A DNA stretch of 64,000 nucleotides, from NCBI RefSeq assembly GCF_014656545.1, contig NZ_BNDS01000003.1, positions 322,510 through 386,509 on the forward strand, given 5' to 3'. Source of the stretch: Neobacillus kokaensis (GTDB lineage Bacteria; Bacillota; Bacilli; Bacillales; Cytobacillaceae). Below the pieces are notes generated by a model. It was not told the DNA's origin, did not search any database, and saw only the letters and a list, made by a program, of their open reading frames with translations. Below are positions 45,920 to 54,106 of the stretch, piece by piece (the stretch's first letter is position 1; each line of letters begins with the position of its first letter). The position numbers and the translations under genes are program-made.

Positions 45920-47185
45920 TTAGCTATATTGCGGTCTTAATGTTTTTCGTTTATTAACATGCTGCTCTGCTCCAAGAGCGGCGATTGCGCCATCAGCGGC
46001 AGAAATGACTGCTTGTTTAACCAATGTTCTACGGGCATCACCGCCGGCATACACACCGTCAACGCTTGTCCGAAGATTTTCATCCACCATGACATAGCCT
46101 TCCTCATCTCGCATTACAGCGCCTTTTAAAAATTCTGTTCCTGGTTTCAGGCCGCCAAGGTATAGGAATACGCCGTCGACCGACCAAATTTCTTCTTCTT
46201 TTTTATCATTAAGCACTACAATTTTTTCAACACTATCAGTTCCTTGAATATCTCTGATGCGGTGGCGTTTATAGATTTCAACATTTGATTTAGCTTCTAA
46301 TATAGAAAGGTCAACTTCGCCTTTTAGTTCTACAGTTGGTATTAACAATTTTACTGTTTTACAATACTTTGCAAGTGTTTCAGCCTCATGAACCGCCTCC
46401 TCGTTATCACCCATTACGGCTACAACTTGATCTTGATAGAAAGCAGCATCACAGGTAGAACAATAGCTTACGCCGCGGCCGGTGTATTCTTCTTCGCCCT
46501 TAATTTTGCTTGATGGAGCTTTGGCGCCCACTGCAATAAAGACGCTTTTGGCTTTAATTGTTCCTTCCGCAACCTCAATCTTTTTAATTTCCTCGGAAAA
46601 ATCAACTGATAGAACGTTTGAGCGAACAAATTCTGCACCGAAATCCTTTGCTTGCGCTTGCATTCTCATTAACAGTTCAAGTCCGGTCAACTCTTCACGA
46701 ACACCTGGATAGTTGGCGATTTTATGAGTAATGGCGAGAGTGCCTGCTTTAGGTGCTTTATCAATAACAAGAGTTTTCATCTTGCCGCGGGCTGCATAAA
46801 CAGCAGCAGATGCACCAGCGGGACCACCTCCAATTGCAACAAAATCATAAACTTCTTCAAGGACTCCGTCGGTTACTGGTTTAAAAATAGAATCGGCAGT
46901 TTCTTCGTTGTTTGTCGGCTGGGAGGCAGCAGCTGGCTTAGCTTCCTCTGAAAGGCCAAGAAGCTTGATGAATTTTTTCTCCTGGAAGCCTAGCACGAGT
47001 TTTCCGTTAATCAATGTAGCAGGAGTTCCGTAAATTTTACGTTCTTTCAATTGGTCAAAATATTCCTTATGTATAGAAGCGTTACGCTCTTCATATTCAA
47101 AGCCGTTTTCTTTCAAGTATGTCTTAACCTTTTCACAATAGGGGCAGCCTGTACTGCTATATACAATAATTTCGGGTTGGGTCAT
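45920..47185 (-). CDS. glutaredoxin-thioredoxin reductase fusion flavoprotein
   Basis: This 421-residue protein carries an N-terminal glutaredoxin/NrdH-like domain (about 1-80, active site Cys14-Pro-Tyr-Cys17, cis-Pro in YGTPATLING), a Pro/Ala/Gln-rich linker (about 80-105), and a full thioredoxin reductase: FAD site GGGPAGASAAVYAARG near 120, redox CSTCDAAF near 243 and C-terminal GVYAGGDARR. The fusion suggests electrons pass from NAD(P)H to a built-in disulfide carrier. AGGAGG precedes ATG 47185. A PerR-like box and a palindrome lie upstream; dps is the neighbour. Confidence 0.9.
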   Translation of the reverse strand: MTQPEIIVYSSTGCPYCEKVKTYLKENGFEYEERNASIHKEYFDQLKERKIYGTPATLINGKLVLGFQEKKFIKLLGLSEEAKPAAASQPTNNEETADSIFKPVTDGVLEEVYDFVAIGGGPAGASAAVYAARGKMKTLVIDKAPKAGTLAITHKIANYPGVREELTGLELLMRMQAQAKDFGAEFVRSNVLSVDFSEEIKKIEVAEGTIKAKSVFIAVGAKAPSSKIKGEEEYTGRGVSYCSTCDAAFYQDQVVAVMGDNEEAVHEAETLAKYCKTVKLLIPTVELKGEVDLSILEAKSNVEIYKRHRIRDIQGTDSVEKIVVLNDKKEEEIWSVDGVFLYLGGLKPGTEFLKGAVMRDEEGYVMVDENLRTSVDGVYAGGDARRTLVKQAVISAADGAIAALGAEQHVNKRKTLRPQYS

Positions 47186-47219
47186 TTTTAAAACCTCCTA
47201 ATCCTCTTCTTATTATTAA

Positions 47220-47270
47220 TAGTAATATAATTACTATATAAAAGTCAAACCTTTTTAATAATAATTCTAA
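47220..47270 (-). promoter_or_regulatory. Promoter/operator region of the Grx-TrxR fusion
   Basis: Minus strand: TTAGAATTATTATTA (47270-47256) agrees with 12 of 14 defined positions of the PerR box TTATAATNATTATAA. Then TTGACT (47248-47243) as a possible -35, and a perfect palindrome TAGTAAT-TAT-ATTACTA (47236-47220) where the -10 would be. Site identity is inferred. Confidence 0.5.
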
Positions 47271-47280
47271 TTTAATTCGA

Positions 47281-47311
47281 TATAAAAAGCCCAACTGGGT
47301 ATAGTTGGGCT
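47281..47311 (-). terminator. Terminator after dps
   Basis: AGCCCAACT/AGTTGGGCT stem (47311-47303 with 47296-47288), followed on the minus strand by TTTTTATA. Confidence 0.8.
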
Positions 47312-47330
47312 CCTTAATGATTTTCTTCTA

Positions 47331-47777
47331 TTATATTGCTTTTCCAAGAAACGCTGTCAGCATCCATACATGTTTTTCTAATCCTGAATGAATGGCAAGA
47401 AGCATGTCGCCTGTCGTTTCATCATTTTGTTCTGCAGAAAAGCTCATGCCTTCCTTTAATTCGCCAATAATGATTGAGAAATCATTGATGACAGACTGAA
47501 CCATTTCACTTGCTGCTTCATTTCCAGTAGCTTCTTGAATAGAAGAAATTTCAAGACACTCTTTCATGGTGGCTACTGGGCTTCCACCGATTGCCAGCAA
47601 GCGTTCAGCTAATTCATCCACATGGGTTCCAGCCTCATTGTAAAATTCCTCAAATTTAGCGTGCAATGTAAAGAATTGTTCACCTTTCACATACCAGTGG
47701 TAGTTATGTAATTTCATATACAGGACAGACCAATTGGCGATTTGTTTATTTAGAACATCAACTAACTGATTGCTCAT
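47331..47777 (-). CDS. dps: Dps family DNA-protecting ferritin
   Basis: This 148-residue protein has the Dps ferroxidase motif [20 protein letters not shown] with HxxxxxxxxFxxxHxxFEEFY spacing, then Asp/Glu residues of the second helix ([12 protein letters not shown]). Dodecamers store iron and shield DNA from peroxide. AAGGAGG precedes the ATG. Located beside a redox fusion gene that has a PerR-like site; the dps upstream region itself shows only a half site (TTATAAT, near 47810). Confidence 0.93.
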   Translation of the reverse strand: MSNQLVDVLNKQIANWSVLYMKLHNYHWYVKGEQFFTLHAKFEEFYNEAGTHVDELAERLLAIGGSPVATMKECLEISSIQEATGNEAASEMVQSVINDFSIIIGELKEGMSFSAEQNDETTGDMLLAIHSGLEKHVWMLTAFLGKAI

Positions 47778-48131
47778 CTTAAAAAACCTCCTTTTTTGTT
47801 TTCTCTTTTATAATTACCTAATCATCGATGGATATCCTTCCTCGATTCAATGAAATCCATGACAAATTAGTGAAGGTCGCTTCCATTTATATTCCAAACT
47901 GTATGTTACAGCGTTGAAACAAATTGTAATAAAGTATCCTTAATTATCCTCTAATGGAAAAATACTAAAATTAAAATGGTCGAGGATAAAAATTCCAAAT
48001 GCAAGATAAACGTTATCATATTAACTATGAATCTTTCATTTTTATACTTACCACTTTTTGGCTAATGATTAAGTATGTTACAACTGATAGCCTTGAATGT
48101 AGAGAGACGAACGAAACTAGGAGGTTATCAA
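47778..48131. other. Divergent intergenic region dps / cortex hydrolase
   Basis: This 354-nt gap holds the two ribosome sites and a TTATAATTA half site near 47810. No confident promoter, RNA structure or small gene was found. Confidence 0.4.
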
Positions 48132-48734
48132 ATGAATAAATTTAAAAAACTATTAATTTCAGCCGGATTAATTTTATCAATGTCCGCATTCACATTAAAC
48201 GGGACGACAGAAGCAGCAACTACTACTCATAAAGTTCAATATGGTGAAACATACTGGAAACTCGCGGTAAAGTTTGGTGTACCTGTAAAATCATTAATGC
48301 AAGCCAACAATGCAACAAGTTCATATCTTTATGCAGGTAAAACTCTAGTAATCCCAAATTCTTCAGTTACTGCAGCGGAGAGAGACTTAATGGCTCGCCT
48401 AGTTCATGCAGAAGCCAAAGGTGAACCTTATGCCGGAAAAGTAGCGGTAGCAACAGTTGTTCTAAACCGCGTTGCTAGCGCTGATTTCCCAAACACAGTC
48501 CGCGGTGTAATCTATGAAAAATCTGGTGGTCACTTTGCATTTACACCAGTTATGAATGGTGCTATTAATCAACCAGCAGATGCAGCTTCTAAGAGAGCTG
48601 TAAATGAAGCACTTGCATTTAGAGGCCAAGGCAATGGATCCCTATTTTTCTATAACCCTAAGACAGCGGTAAGCAAGTGGGTAGCAACACGTCAGGTTAC
48701 TGTAAAAATTGGGAACCATGTTTTTGCAAAATAA
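48132..48734 (+). CDS. LysM - SleB/CwlJ-type cell wall hydrolase
   Basis: The product has 200 residues from ATG 48132, right after AGGAGG; a longer frame from 48075 is unlikely. It has a signal peptide (about 1-29), one LysM domain (HKVQYGETYWKLAVKFGVP, about 33-77) and a C-terminal hydrolase domain with HAEAKGEPYAGKVAVATVVL, whose first Glu is the expected catalytic residue. This resembles B. subtilis SleB and YkvT, lytic transglycosylases of spore cortex, but with LysM in place of the SleB peptidoglycan-binding domain. A role in spore germination or growth is possible. Confidence 0.87.
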   Translation: MNKFKKLLISAGLILSMSAFTLNGTTEAATTTHKVQYGETYWKLAVKFGVPVKSLMQANNATSSYLYAGKTLVIPNSSVTAAERDLMARLVHAEAKGEPYAGKVAVATVVLNRVASADFPNTVRGVIYEKSGGHFAFTPVMNGAINQPADAASKRAVNEALAFRGQGNGSLFFYNPKTAVSKWVATRQVTVKIGNHVFAK

Positions 48735-48776
48735 TGCATCTATTTTATAGGATGCTAAAAAACGCAGATTCTATAC

Positions 48777-48822
48777 AAAAAAGCAGCGAATCCATTGATT
48801 TTGATGTTCGCTGCTTTTTTGT
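48777..48822 (+). terminator. Terminator after the LysM hydrolase
   Basis: AAAAAAGCAGCGAA (48777-48790) pairs with TTCGCTGCTTTTTT (48807-48820). Confidence 0.85.
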
Positions 48823-48836
48823 ATATAAATTGTTGG

Positions 48837-48904
48837 TGCATTTTTTATGCAAATGAGAGTAAGTTATGCAAAAATACATAATCTTTAACGGCATTTTTTA
48901 TGAA
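48837..48904 (+). promoter_or_regulatory. Candidate enhancer sites upstream of sigma-54 promoter 1
   Basis: A perfect inverted repeat TGCAT-TTTTT-ATGCA (48837-48851), an inverted repeat TTATGCAAAAATACATAA (48864-48881) that includes GTTATGCA, and GCATTTTTTATGAA (48891-48904). They lie 20-85 nt before a -24 box, the normal range for activator binding, and share GTTATGCAAAAAT with the region at 56306-56340. Confidence 0.5.
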
Positions 48905-48920
48905 ATTAGATTATATTGGT

Positions 48921-48936
48921 TGGCATGGAAATTGCA
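48921..48936 (+). promoter_or_regulatory. Sigma-54 (-24/-12) promoter 1
   Basis: TGGCAT-GGAAA-TTGCA matches the consensus TGGCAC-N5-TTGCW with GG and GC correctly spaced. It lies 133 nt before the first permease gene. Confidence 0.85.
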
Positions 48937-49069
48937 ATTATTTAAAATAGTTAGTCAACTTTTTTGTAACGAAAGGAGGAGCCTAATAATATTAGCAAAT
49001 TAAAGATGATATACAAATCTAATGTAAGGGCTTACAAGTGGAAGAACGAAAAGTAGGGGGCTGATAAAT

Positions 49070-50422
49070 TTGGGCAATACTACGCTTAAACGTTCATTAG
49101 GGTTATGGGCAATTGTTGGTCTTGGGTTAGGCTATATGACACCCACCATCGTGTTTGATACTTTTGGAATTGTCTCAGAAGAAACAAATGGAGTCGTCCC
49201 GCTTGCTTATCTTACTGCACTGCTTGTTATGCTGTTTACGGCAATCAGTTATGGGAAAATGGTGCAGGTTTTTCCAAGCGCTGGTTCGGCATACACGTAT
49301 ACAAGGGAAACGATGAGTCCGCATCTCGGCTTTTTAGTAGGATGGGCAGCATTGCTTGATTATATTCTTCTGCCAATGGTCAATGCTCTGATTATTCGGA
49401 TTTATATGGTTTCTGTATTTCCTGATGTACCAGCATGGATTTGGGTGGTGACCTATGTTGCGGCAGTTACTGCTATTAATGTTTGGAGCATGGGTAAAAC
49501 ATCGAATTTAAATTCACTGCTTGTTGTGTTTGAACTTGTGTTAATCGCTGCATTTATCGTCCTAGCTATTTTAAAGCTTTCCCAAGGCATGGGGCAAGGT
49601 ACTATTTTTACGACGGAACCGCTTTTTCATTCAAACGTACAGCTTAGTGCAGTTCTAACAGGAGCAACTGTAGTTTGCTTCTCTTTTATTGGCTTTGACG
49701 CCGTAACTATGTATGCGGAAGAAGCTGTTGATCAAAAAACATTGCCGAGGGCTATTATGTTAACGGTCTTTATCGGTGGAGCTATCTTTTTCGTTGCAGG
49801 ATATTTTGCCCAAGCATTATTTCCTGATATTTCTGGCTTCAAAGTGACGGACGATACGCTCCCGGAAATTGGTCTGTATGTAGGGGGACAGTTTTTCCAG
49901 CTTATATTCCTAGCTGGAGCCTTTGCAGCAACGGTTGCATCCGGTCTTGCTTCCCATGCCAGTGTATCCCGTCTTCTTTATGTAATGGGACGAAATGGAG
50001 TCCTCCCAAAACGGATTTTCGGTTATGTTCATCCGAAATATCGGACCCCAGCTTTTAACGTTATACTCGTAGGCTTTGTTTCACTTCTAGCGATCGCTCC
50101 GAGCTTAGAATTAATATCTTCGTTTATTAACTTTGGTGCATTGATTGCCTTTACATTCGTAAACTTGTCCGTTATTTCCTATTTTGTCTTCCGCCATAAA
50201 AGGTATAAAACAGGGAAAGATATCTTCTCCTTTTTAGTAATGCCACTCCTTGGGGCTGGCTTAACAGGGATTCTGTGGGCTAATCTTCAGGCTGATGCCC
50301 TTATCGGAGGAATCATTTGGATTATTGTTGGGTTTGTCTACCTTCTTTTTCAAACTAAATTTTTTAAAATCAAAATGGGTGATTTTGCTTTCGAAGATGC
50401 TGATCGCAATACATCGCTTTAA
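49070..50422 (+). CDS. APC family permease, probable putrescine/GABA importer (copy 1)
   Basis: This 450-residue protein with 12 membrane segments starts at TTG 49070, about 10 nt after AGGGGG. It opens LKRSLGLWAIVGLGLGYMTP and carries GKMVQVFPSAGSAYTYTRE and FIGFDAVTMYAEEAVD, all close to the PuuP (putrescine importer) type of APC permease. A second, very similar gene follows. Sigma-54 promoter 1 drives it. The substrate is inferred from the patA-gabT-gabD genes downstream. Confidence 0.85.
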   Translation: MGNTTLKRSLGLWAIVGLGLGYMTPTIVFDTFGIVSEETNGVVPLAYLTALLVMLFTAISYGKMVQVFPSAGSAYTYTRETMSPHLGFLVGWAALLDYILLPMVNALIIRIYMVSVFPDVPAWIWVVTYVAAVTAINVWSMGKTSNLNSLLVVFELVLIAAFIVLAILKLSQGMGQGTIFTTEPLFHSNVQLSAVLTGATVVCFSFIGFDAVTMYAEEAVDQKTLPRAIMLTVFIGGAIFFVAGYFAQALFPDISGFKVTDDTLPEIGLYVGGQFFQLIFLAGAFAATVASGLASHASVSRLLYVMGRNGVLPKRIFGYVHPKYRTPAFNVILVGFVSLLAIAPSLELISSFINFGALIAFTFVNLSVISYFVFRHKRYKTGKDIFSFLVMPLLGAGLTGILWANLQADALIGGIIWIIVGFVYLLFQTKFFKIKMGDFAFEDADRNTSL

Positions 50423-50428
50423 AAATAG

Positions 50429-50460
50429 CGGAGGAGCTGTAACCTGCTCCTCCGTTTTTT
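50429..50460 (+). terminator. Terminator between the two permeases
   Basis: CGGAGGAGC (50429-50437) pairs with GCTCCTCCG (50446-50454), followed by TTTTTTATT. Confidence 0.88.
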
Positions 50461-50490
50461 ATTGAAAAGGGGAGCCTCTAGAAAAAAGTA

Positions 50491-50506
50491 TGGCATAAAA
50501 CTTGCA
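50491..50506 (+). promoter_or_regulatory. Sigma-54 (-24/-12) promoter 2
   Basis: TGGCAT-AAAAC-TTGCA, correct spacing, 43 nt before the second permease. No GTTATGCA site was found between the terminator and this promoter. Confidence 0.82.
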
Positions 50507-50548
50507 GGTAAATAAATTGAATTTTTAAAAAAGGAGAGTTGATACTAT

Positions 50549-51886
50549 TTGGAGAATGTTACCCTTAAACGTTCACTTGGCTTATGGGCAATTGTTGGCC
50601 TTGGATTAGGTTATATGACACCGACCATTGCGTTTGATACTTTTGGAATCGTATCCAAAGAAACCAATGGTGTTGTTCCGCTGGCGTATATTACAGCGTT
50701 AACCGTTATGCTTTTTACCGCGTTTAGTTACGGGAAAATGGTACAAGTTTTTCCAAGCGCCGGTTCGGCTTATACTTATACAAGAGAGACGATGAGTCCG
50801 CACCTGGGCTTTATCGTCGGCTGGGCTGCATTGCTTGACTATATCCTGCTCCCAATGGTTAATGCGTTAATTATTCGGCTATATATGGAGTCGATATTTC
50901 CGGGTGTTCCTGCCTGGCTGTGGGTCATTAGTTATGTTGCGATTGTAACTTTAGTCAATATTTGGGGGATAGGAAAAACATCTAATTTAAACTCACTGCT
51001 TGTTTTGTTTTCCATAATTTTGATTGTAGTCTTCATTGCCCTAGCCTTTATTAAGCTATCACAGGGTATGGGGCAAGGAACTATTTTTACAACTGAGCCG
51101 CTTTTTCATGCAAATGTCCAATTAGGGGCTGTATTAACAGGGGCGACGGTGGTTTGTTTTTCCTTTATCGGCTTTGATGCTGTTACAATGTATGCAGAGG
51201 AAGCAGTAGATCAAAAAATAATGCCCAAAGCCATCCTGCTTACGGTGTTTATTGGCGGGGCAATCTTTTTTATTACAGGTTATTTCGCACAAGCTCTCTT
51301 TCCCGATGTTTCAAATTTCAAAGTAACGGACGATACACTTCCTGAAATTGGGTTATATGTCGGCGGAACGCTATTTAAGCTGTTTCTAATTGCAGGCGCT
51401 TTTGCTGCAACCGCTGCATCAGGACTGGCATCCCATTCAAGTGTATCCAGACTTCTATATGTAATGGGGAGGAATGGAGTGCTTCCTCGAAAGCTGTTTG
51501 GATACGTTCATCCAAAATTTCGAACCCCTGCCTTTAACGTGGTCCTTGTTGGGATTATTTCATTGCTGGCAATTACTCCAAGTTTAGAACTCGTTACTTC
51601 AATTATCAATTTTGGAGCACTGATTGCTTTTTCTTTTGTTAATTTGTCTGTAATTGCACATTTCGTATTCCGTTTAAAAAAATATAAAACGGCTAGGGAA
51701 ATCTTTTCTTACTTAATTATGCCGCTGATTGGTACGGTATTAACAGGGGTTTTGTGGACAAATTTACATATTGATGCCCTGATTGGCGGGGTCGCCTGGA
51801 TTGTGATCGGTATTCTATATATGGTATTTCAAACTAAAATTCTTAAAACAAAAATAACAGATTATCATTTTGAAGAAGTTGGATAG
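50549..51886 (+). CDS. APC family permease, probable putrescine/GABA importer (copy 2)
   Basis: This 445-residue protein is a close paralogue of the preceding gene, identical over long stretches such as the first 25 residues and the GKMVQVFPSAGSAYTYTRE and GQGTIFTTEPLFH segments; differences cluster in helices 5-6 and the tail. Start is TTG 50549 behind AAGGAGAG. It has its own sigma-54 promoter and terminator, so the two copies can be controlled separately. Confidence 0.85.
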   Translation: MENVTLKRSLGLWAIVGLGLGYMTPTIAFDTFGIVSKETNGVVPLAYITALTVMLFTAFSYGKMVQVFPSAGSAYTYTRETMSPHLGFIVGWAALLDYILLPMVNALIIRLYMESIFPGVPAWLWVISYVAIVTLVNIWGIGKTSNLNSLLVLFSIILIVVFIALAFIKLSQGMGQGTIFTTEPLFHANVQLGAVLTGATVVCFSFIGFDAVTMYAEEAVDQKIMPKAILLTVFIGGAIFFITGYFAQALFPDVSNFKVTDDTLPEIGLYVGGTLFKLFLIAGAFAATAASGLASHSSVSRLLYVMGRNGVLPRKLFGYVHPKFRTPAFNVVLVGIISLLAITPSLELVTSIINFGALIAFSFVNLSVIAHFVFRLKKYKTAREIFSYLIMPLIGTVLTGVLWTNLHIDALIGGVAWIVIGILYMVFQTKILKTKITDYHFEEVG

Positions 51887-51909
51887 AACATCGTCAATAA
51901 AGTAGAAAG

Positions 51910-51934
51910 CGCATTCAAAGGAATGCGTTTTTTT
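51910..51934 (+). terminator. Terminator after permease copy 2
   Basis: CGCATTC (51910-51916) pairs with GAATGCG (51921-51927), followed by TTTTTTT. Confidence 0.8.
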
Positions 51935-52056
51935 AGTATCAGATTATTTATTCAAAATTGCATAATATAATCATTTTTTCATAAGGTTTCTAGTCATTTT
52001 TGCAATATTTGATTGGAAGGTCCTAAAAATTGTAGTTAATTAACACCTTTTTATGT

Positions 52057-52072
52057 TGGCACGGAAATTGCT
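52057..52072 (+). promoter_or_regulatory. Sigma-54 (-24/-12) promoter 3
   Basis: TGGCAC-GGAAA-TTGCT is a perfect consensus. A TGCAAAAATGA motif on the minus strand (52004-51994) and AT-rich TAATCATTTTTTCATAA (51968-51984) upstream are candidate activator sites. It lies 38 nt before the dehydrogenase ATG. Confidence 0.9.
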
Positions 52073-52109
52073 AATTATGTTAATAACAATAAAAAATGAG
52101 GTGTTAATC

Positions 52110-53399
52110 ATGGCTATCAAATCACTTGATGTCAAAAAGGATAAGATTTTAACAGAAAAGGATAATGCGCTTCTTGAATTTCAGGAAACGCTCAAGGAAG
52201 CGGTTGAAATTATGAATTATCCGAAGCAGGTATTTGAAGTTCTTAAGAAGCCGATGAGATTTTTGGAGGTAAGCATTCCGGTCCGAATGGATAACGGACA
52301 AACCGAGGTTTTTCAAGGATACCGTGCCCAACATAATGATGCTGCCGGGCCAACAAAAGGAGGAATTCGCTTTCATCCCGATGTGACAGCGAATGAGGTA
52401 AAGGCTTTGGCTGGCTGGATGAGCCTAAAATGTGGTATTACCGATCTTCCTTATGGTGGTGCCAAAGGCGGGATTATCTGCGATCCCCGGAAAATGAGTC
52501 AGGATGAGCTTGAAAGGTTGAGCCGTGGATATGTCCGGGCGGTCAGTCAAATTGTCGGACCTACTAAGGATATTCCTGCTCCAGATATGTATACGAATTC
52601 GCAAATTATGGCTTGGATGCTTGACGAATATGATCACATTCGTGAATTTGATTCACCTGGGTTCATTACTGGCAAGCCGATAGCCCTTGGCGGCTCTAAA
52701 GGCAGGGAGACAGCCACCTCTAAAGGCGTATTGTATACATTACAGCGAGTTTGTGATTTACGAAAAATGTCTTTAAAAGATACCCGGATTATCATCCAAG
52801 GCTTTGGTAATGTCGGCAGCTATCTTGCTAAATATTTATATGATTTAGGGGCTAAGGTCATTGGCATTGGCGATGTATTGGGTGGTTTATATGATGAAAA
52901 TGGTCTGGATATTCCATACCTGTTGGAAAATAGAGACTCCTTTGGCATCGTATCCAACCGTTTTGACAACTCCATTACGAATCAAGAGTTATTAGAAAGA
53001 GAATGTGATGTTTTAATTCCTGCAGCGATTTGCGGGGTAATTCATAAGCATAATGCCGAGAAAATAAAATGTCAGATCATTATAGAAGCAGCCAATGGTC
53101 CAACGACAAAGGATGCTTTAAAGATATTGGATAAACGCAATATTCTTGTTGTCCCTGATATATTAGCAAATTCAGGCGGAGTTGTTGTTTCTTATTTCGA
53201 GTGGTGCCAGAATAATCAAGGCTTTTATTGGACGGAGCAGGAAGTGGATGCCCGTCTGAAAGAAAAAATGAATATGAGCTTTGGAAATGTCTATAACACG
53301 GCGAAAAAATACAACGTCAATATGAAAATTGCCGCCTATATTGAAGGAATTCAAAAATTAGCCGAAGCTTCTAGATTGAGAGGATGGCTGAAATATTAA
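52110..53399 (+). CDS. glutamate dehydrogenase (RocG/GudB type)
   Basis: The product has 429 residues from ATG 52110 with GAGGTG upstream; the longer frame from 52053 starts within the promoter. The substrate domain has GPTKGGIRFHPD near 95 and PYGGAKGGI near 130 with the catalytic Lys, the nucleotide domain has GFGNVGSYLAKY near 235. It converts glutamate to 2-oxoglutarate and ammonia. Catabolic RocG of B. subtilis is also SigL dependent. Here it would recycle the glutamate produced by PatA and GabT. Two small genes follow closely. Confidence 0.92.
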   Translation: MAIKSLDVKKDKILTEKDNALLEFQETLKEAVEIMNYPKQVFEVLKKPMRFLEVSIPVRMDNGQTEVFQGYRAQHNDAAGPTKGGIRFHPDVTANEVKALAGWMSLKCGITDLPYGGAKGGIICDPRKMSQDELERLSRGYVRAVSQIVGPTKDIPAPDMYTNSQIMAWMLDEYDHIREFDSPGFITGKPIALGGSKGRETATSKGVLYTLQRVCDLRKMSLKDTRIIIQGFGNVGSYLAKYLYDLGAKVIGIGDVLGGLYDENGLDIPYLLENRDSFGIVSNRFDNSITNQELLERECDVLIPAAICGVIHKHNAEKIKCQIIIEAANGPTTKDALKILDKRNILVVPDILANSGGVVVSYFEWCQNNQGFYWTEQEVDARLKEKMNMSFGNVYNTAKKYNVNMKIAAYIEGIQKLAEASRLRGWLKY

Positions 53400-53422
53400 T
53401 CCATTCAAGGGGGAATTAATGA

Positions 53423-53713
53423 ATGAAACTGGAAATTTTATCTGAGCAAAAAGAGCGTCAGCTGTTACATTACTTTTGCCTTATTTCAAATAATCACCGC
53501 TATGATTTAGCGATTGGTTATTCAGAAAACTTTTTTGGAAAAGCAATGGTGACCTCGATTCAGACAGGGAAAATGGTCTTGCTCTGTCAAGACGATACCT
53601 ATGAAGTTCACCATTGGGCAGACAGGCTGGGAATACAGGAAGAGGATATTCCTGAATTTCAAGAATTCTTTAGACTGGTATTACAATCACGTCCTTTTCA
53701 GGAGCAATATTAA
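53423..53713 (+). CDS. DUF3055-like small protein (96 aa)
   Basis: This cytoplasmic 96-residue protein contains NHRYDLAIGYSENFFGKAMV, then QTGKMVLLCQDD and an acidic helical end. The pattern of RYDxxIxYxxxFFGKxxV followed by QTGKxxLL matches, from memory, DUF3055 proteins of Bacillales with unknown function. It starts 24 nt after the dehydrogenase stop behind AAGGGGG, so it belongs to the sigma-54 promoter 3 operon. Confidence 0.7.
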   Translation: MKLEILSEQKERQLLHYFCLISNNHRYDLAIGYSENFFGKAMVTSIQTGKMVLLCQDDTYEVHHWADRLGIQEEDIPEFQEFFRLVLQSRPFQEQY

Positions 53714-53735
53714 AATGAGGATAGAAGGTGATTAC

Positions 53736-53984
53736 ATGTATTTTGGAGTCCTGCTTAGCCCTTGCTTTGGAAGAGTAGAAAAGATTCCAATCAAACATTC
53801 TGCTAGAATTTATGAATGGGAACCATTGTTCACGATTAGAAAAGAGGATGGCATGTTCGAAATGGTTCAAACATCGTTGAGCGGAAAAATTGAATCGATT
53901 GAGGTGCAGGAAGGTGATTATGTCATTCCAGGAATGGTCCTCGCTTACGTAAAAGAGGATTTATTTGTTACAGGCAGTGACTAA
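53736..53984 (+). CDS. small lipoyl/biotinyl-like protein (82 aa), unknown
   Basis: ATG 53736 has AAGGTGAT just upstream; ATG 53715 is an alternative. The C-terminal half (SLSGKIESIEVQEGDYVIPG) looks like the second half of a biotinyl/lipoyl or HlyD-type hammerhead fold, but the usual biotin or lipoate Lys context (MKM or DK) is absent. It may be a structural or binding variant. It is the last gene before a terminator in the glutamate dehydrogenase operon. Confidence 0.55.
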   Translation: MYFGVLLSPCFGRVEKIPIKHSARIYEWEPLFTIRKEDGMFEMVQTSLSGKIESIEVQEGDYVIPGMVLAYVKEDLFVTGSD

Positions 53985-53995
53985 TTGGCACAAGG

Positions 53996-54034
53996 GAAGA
54001 TGTGGTGCATATGGGACCATATCTTCTTTTTTTT
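53996..54034 (+). terminator. Terminator of the glutamate dehydrogenase operon
   Basis: GAAGATGTGGT (53996-54006) pairs with ACCATATCTTC (54016-54026, one G-T pair), followed by eight T. Confidence 0.9.
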
Positions 54035-54106
54035 AGAATACTATTTTAAAGATTTAGAATTAAATGGTAGTATAAGAATGATAAGGTTACAGGGGGGAAG
54101 TAAAAC

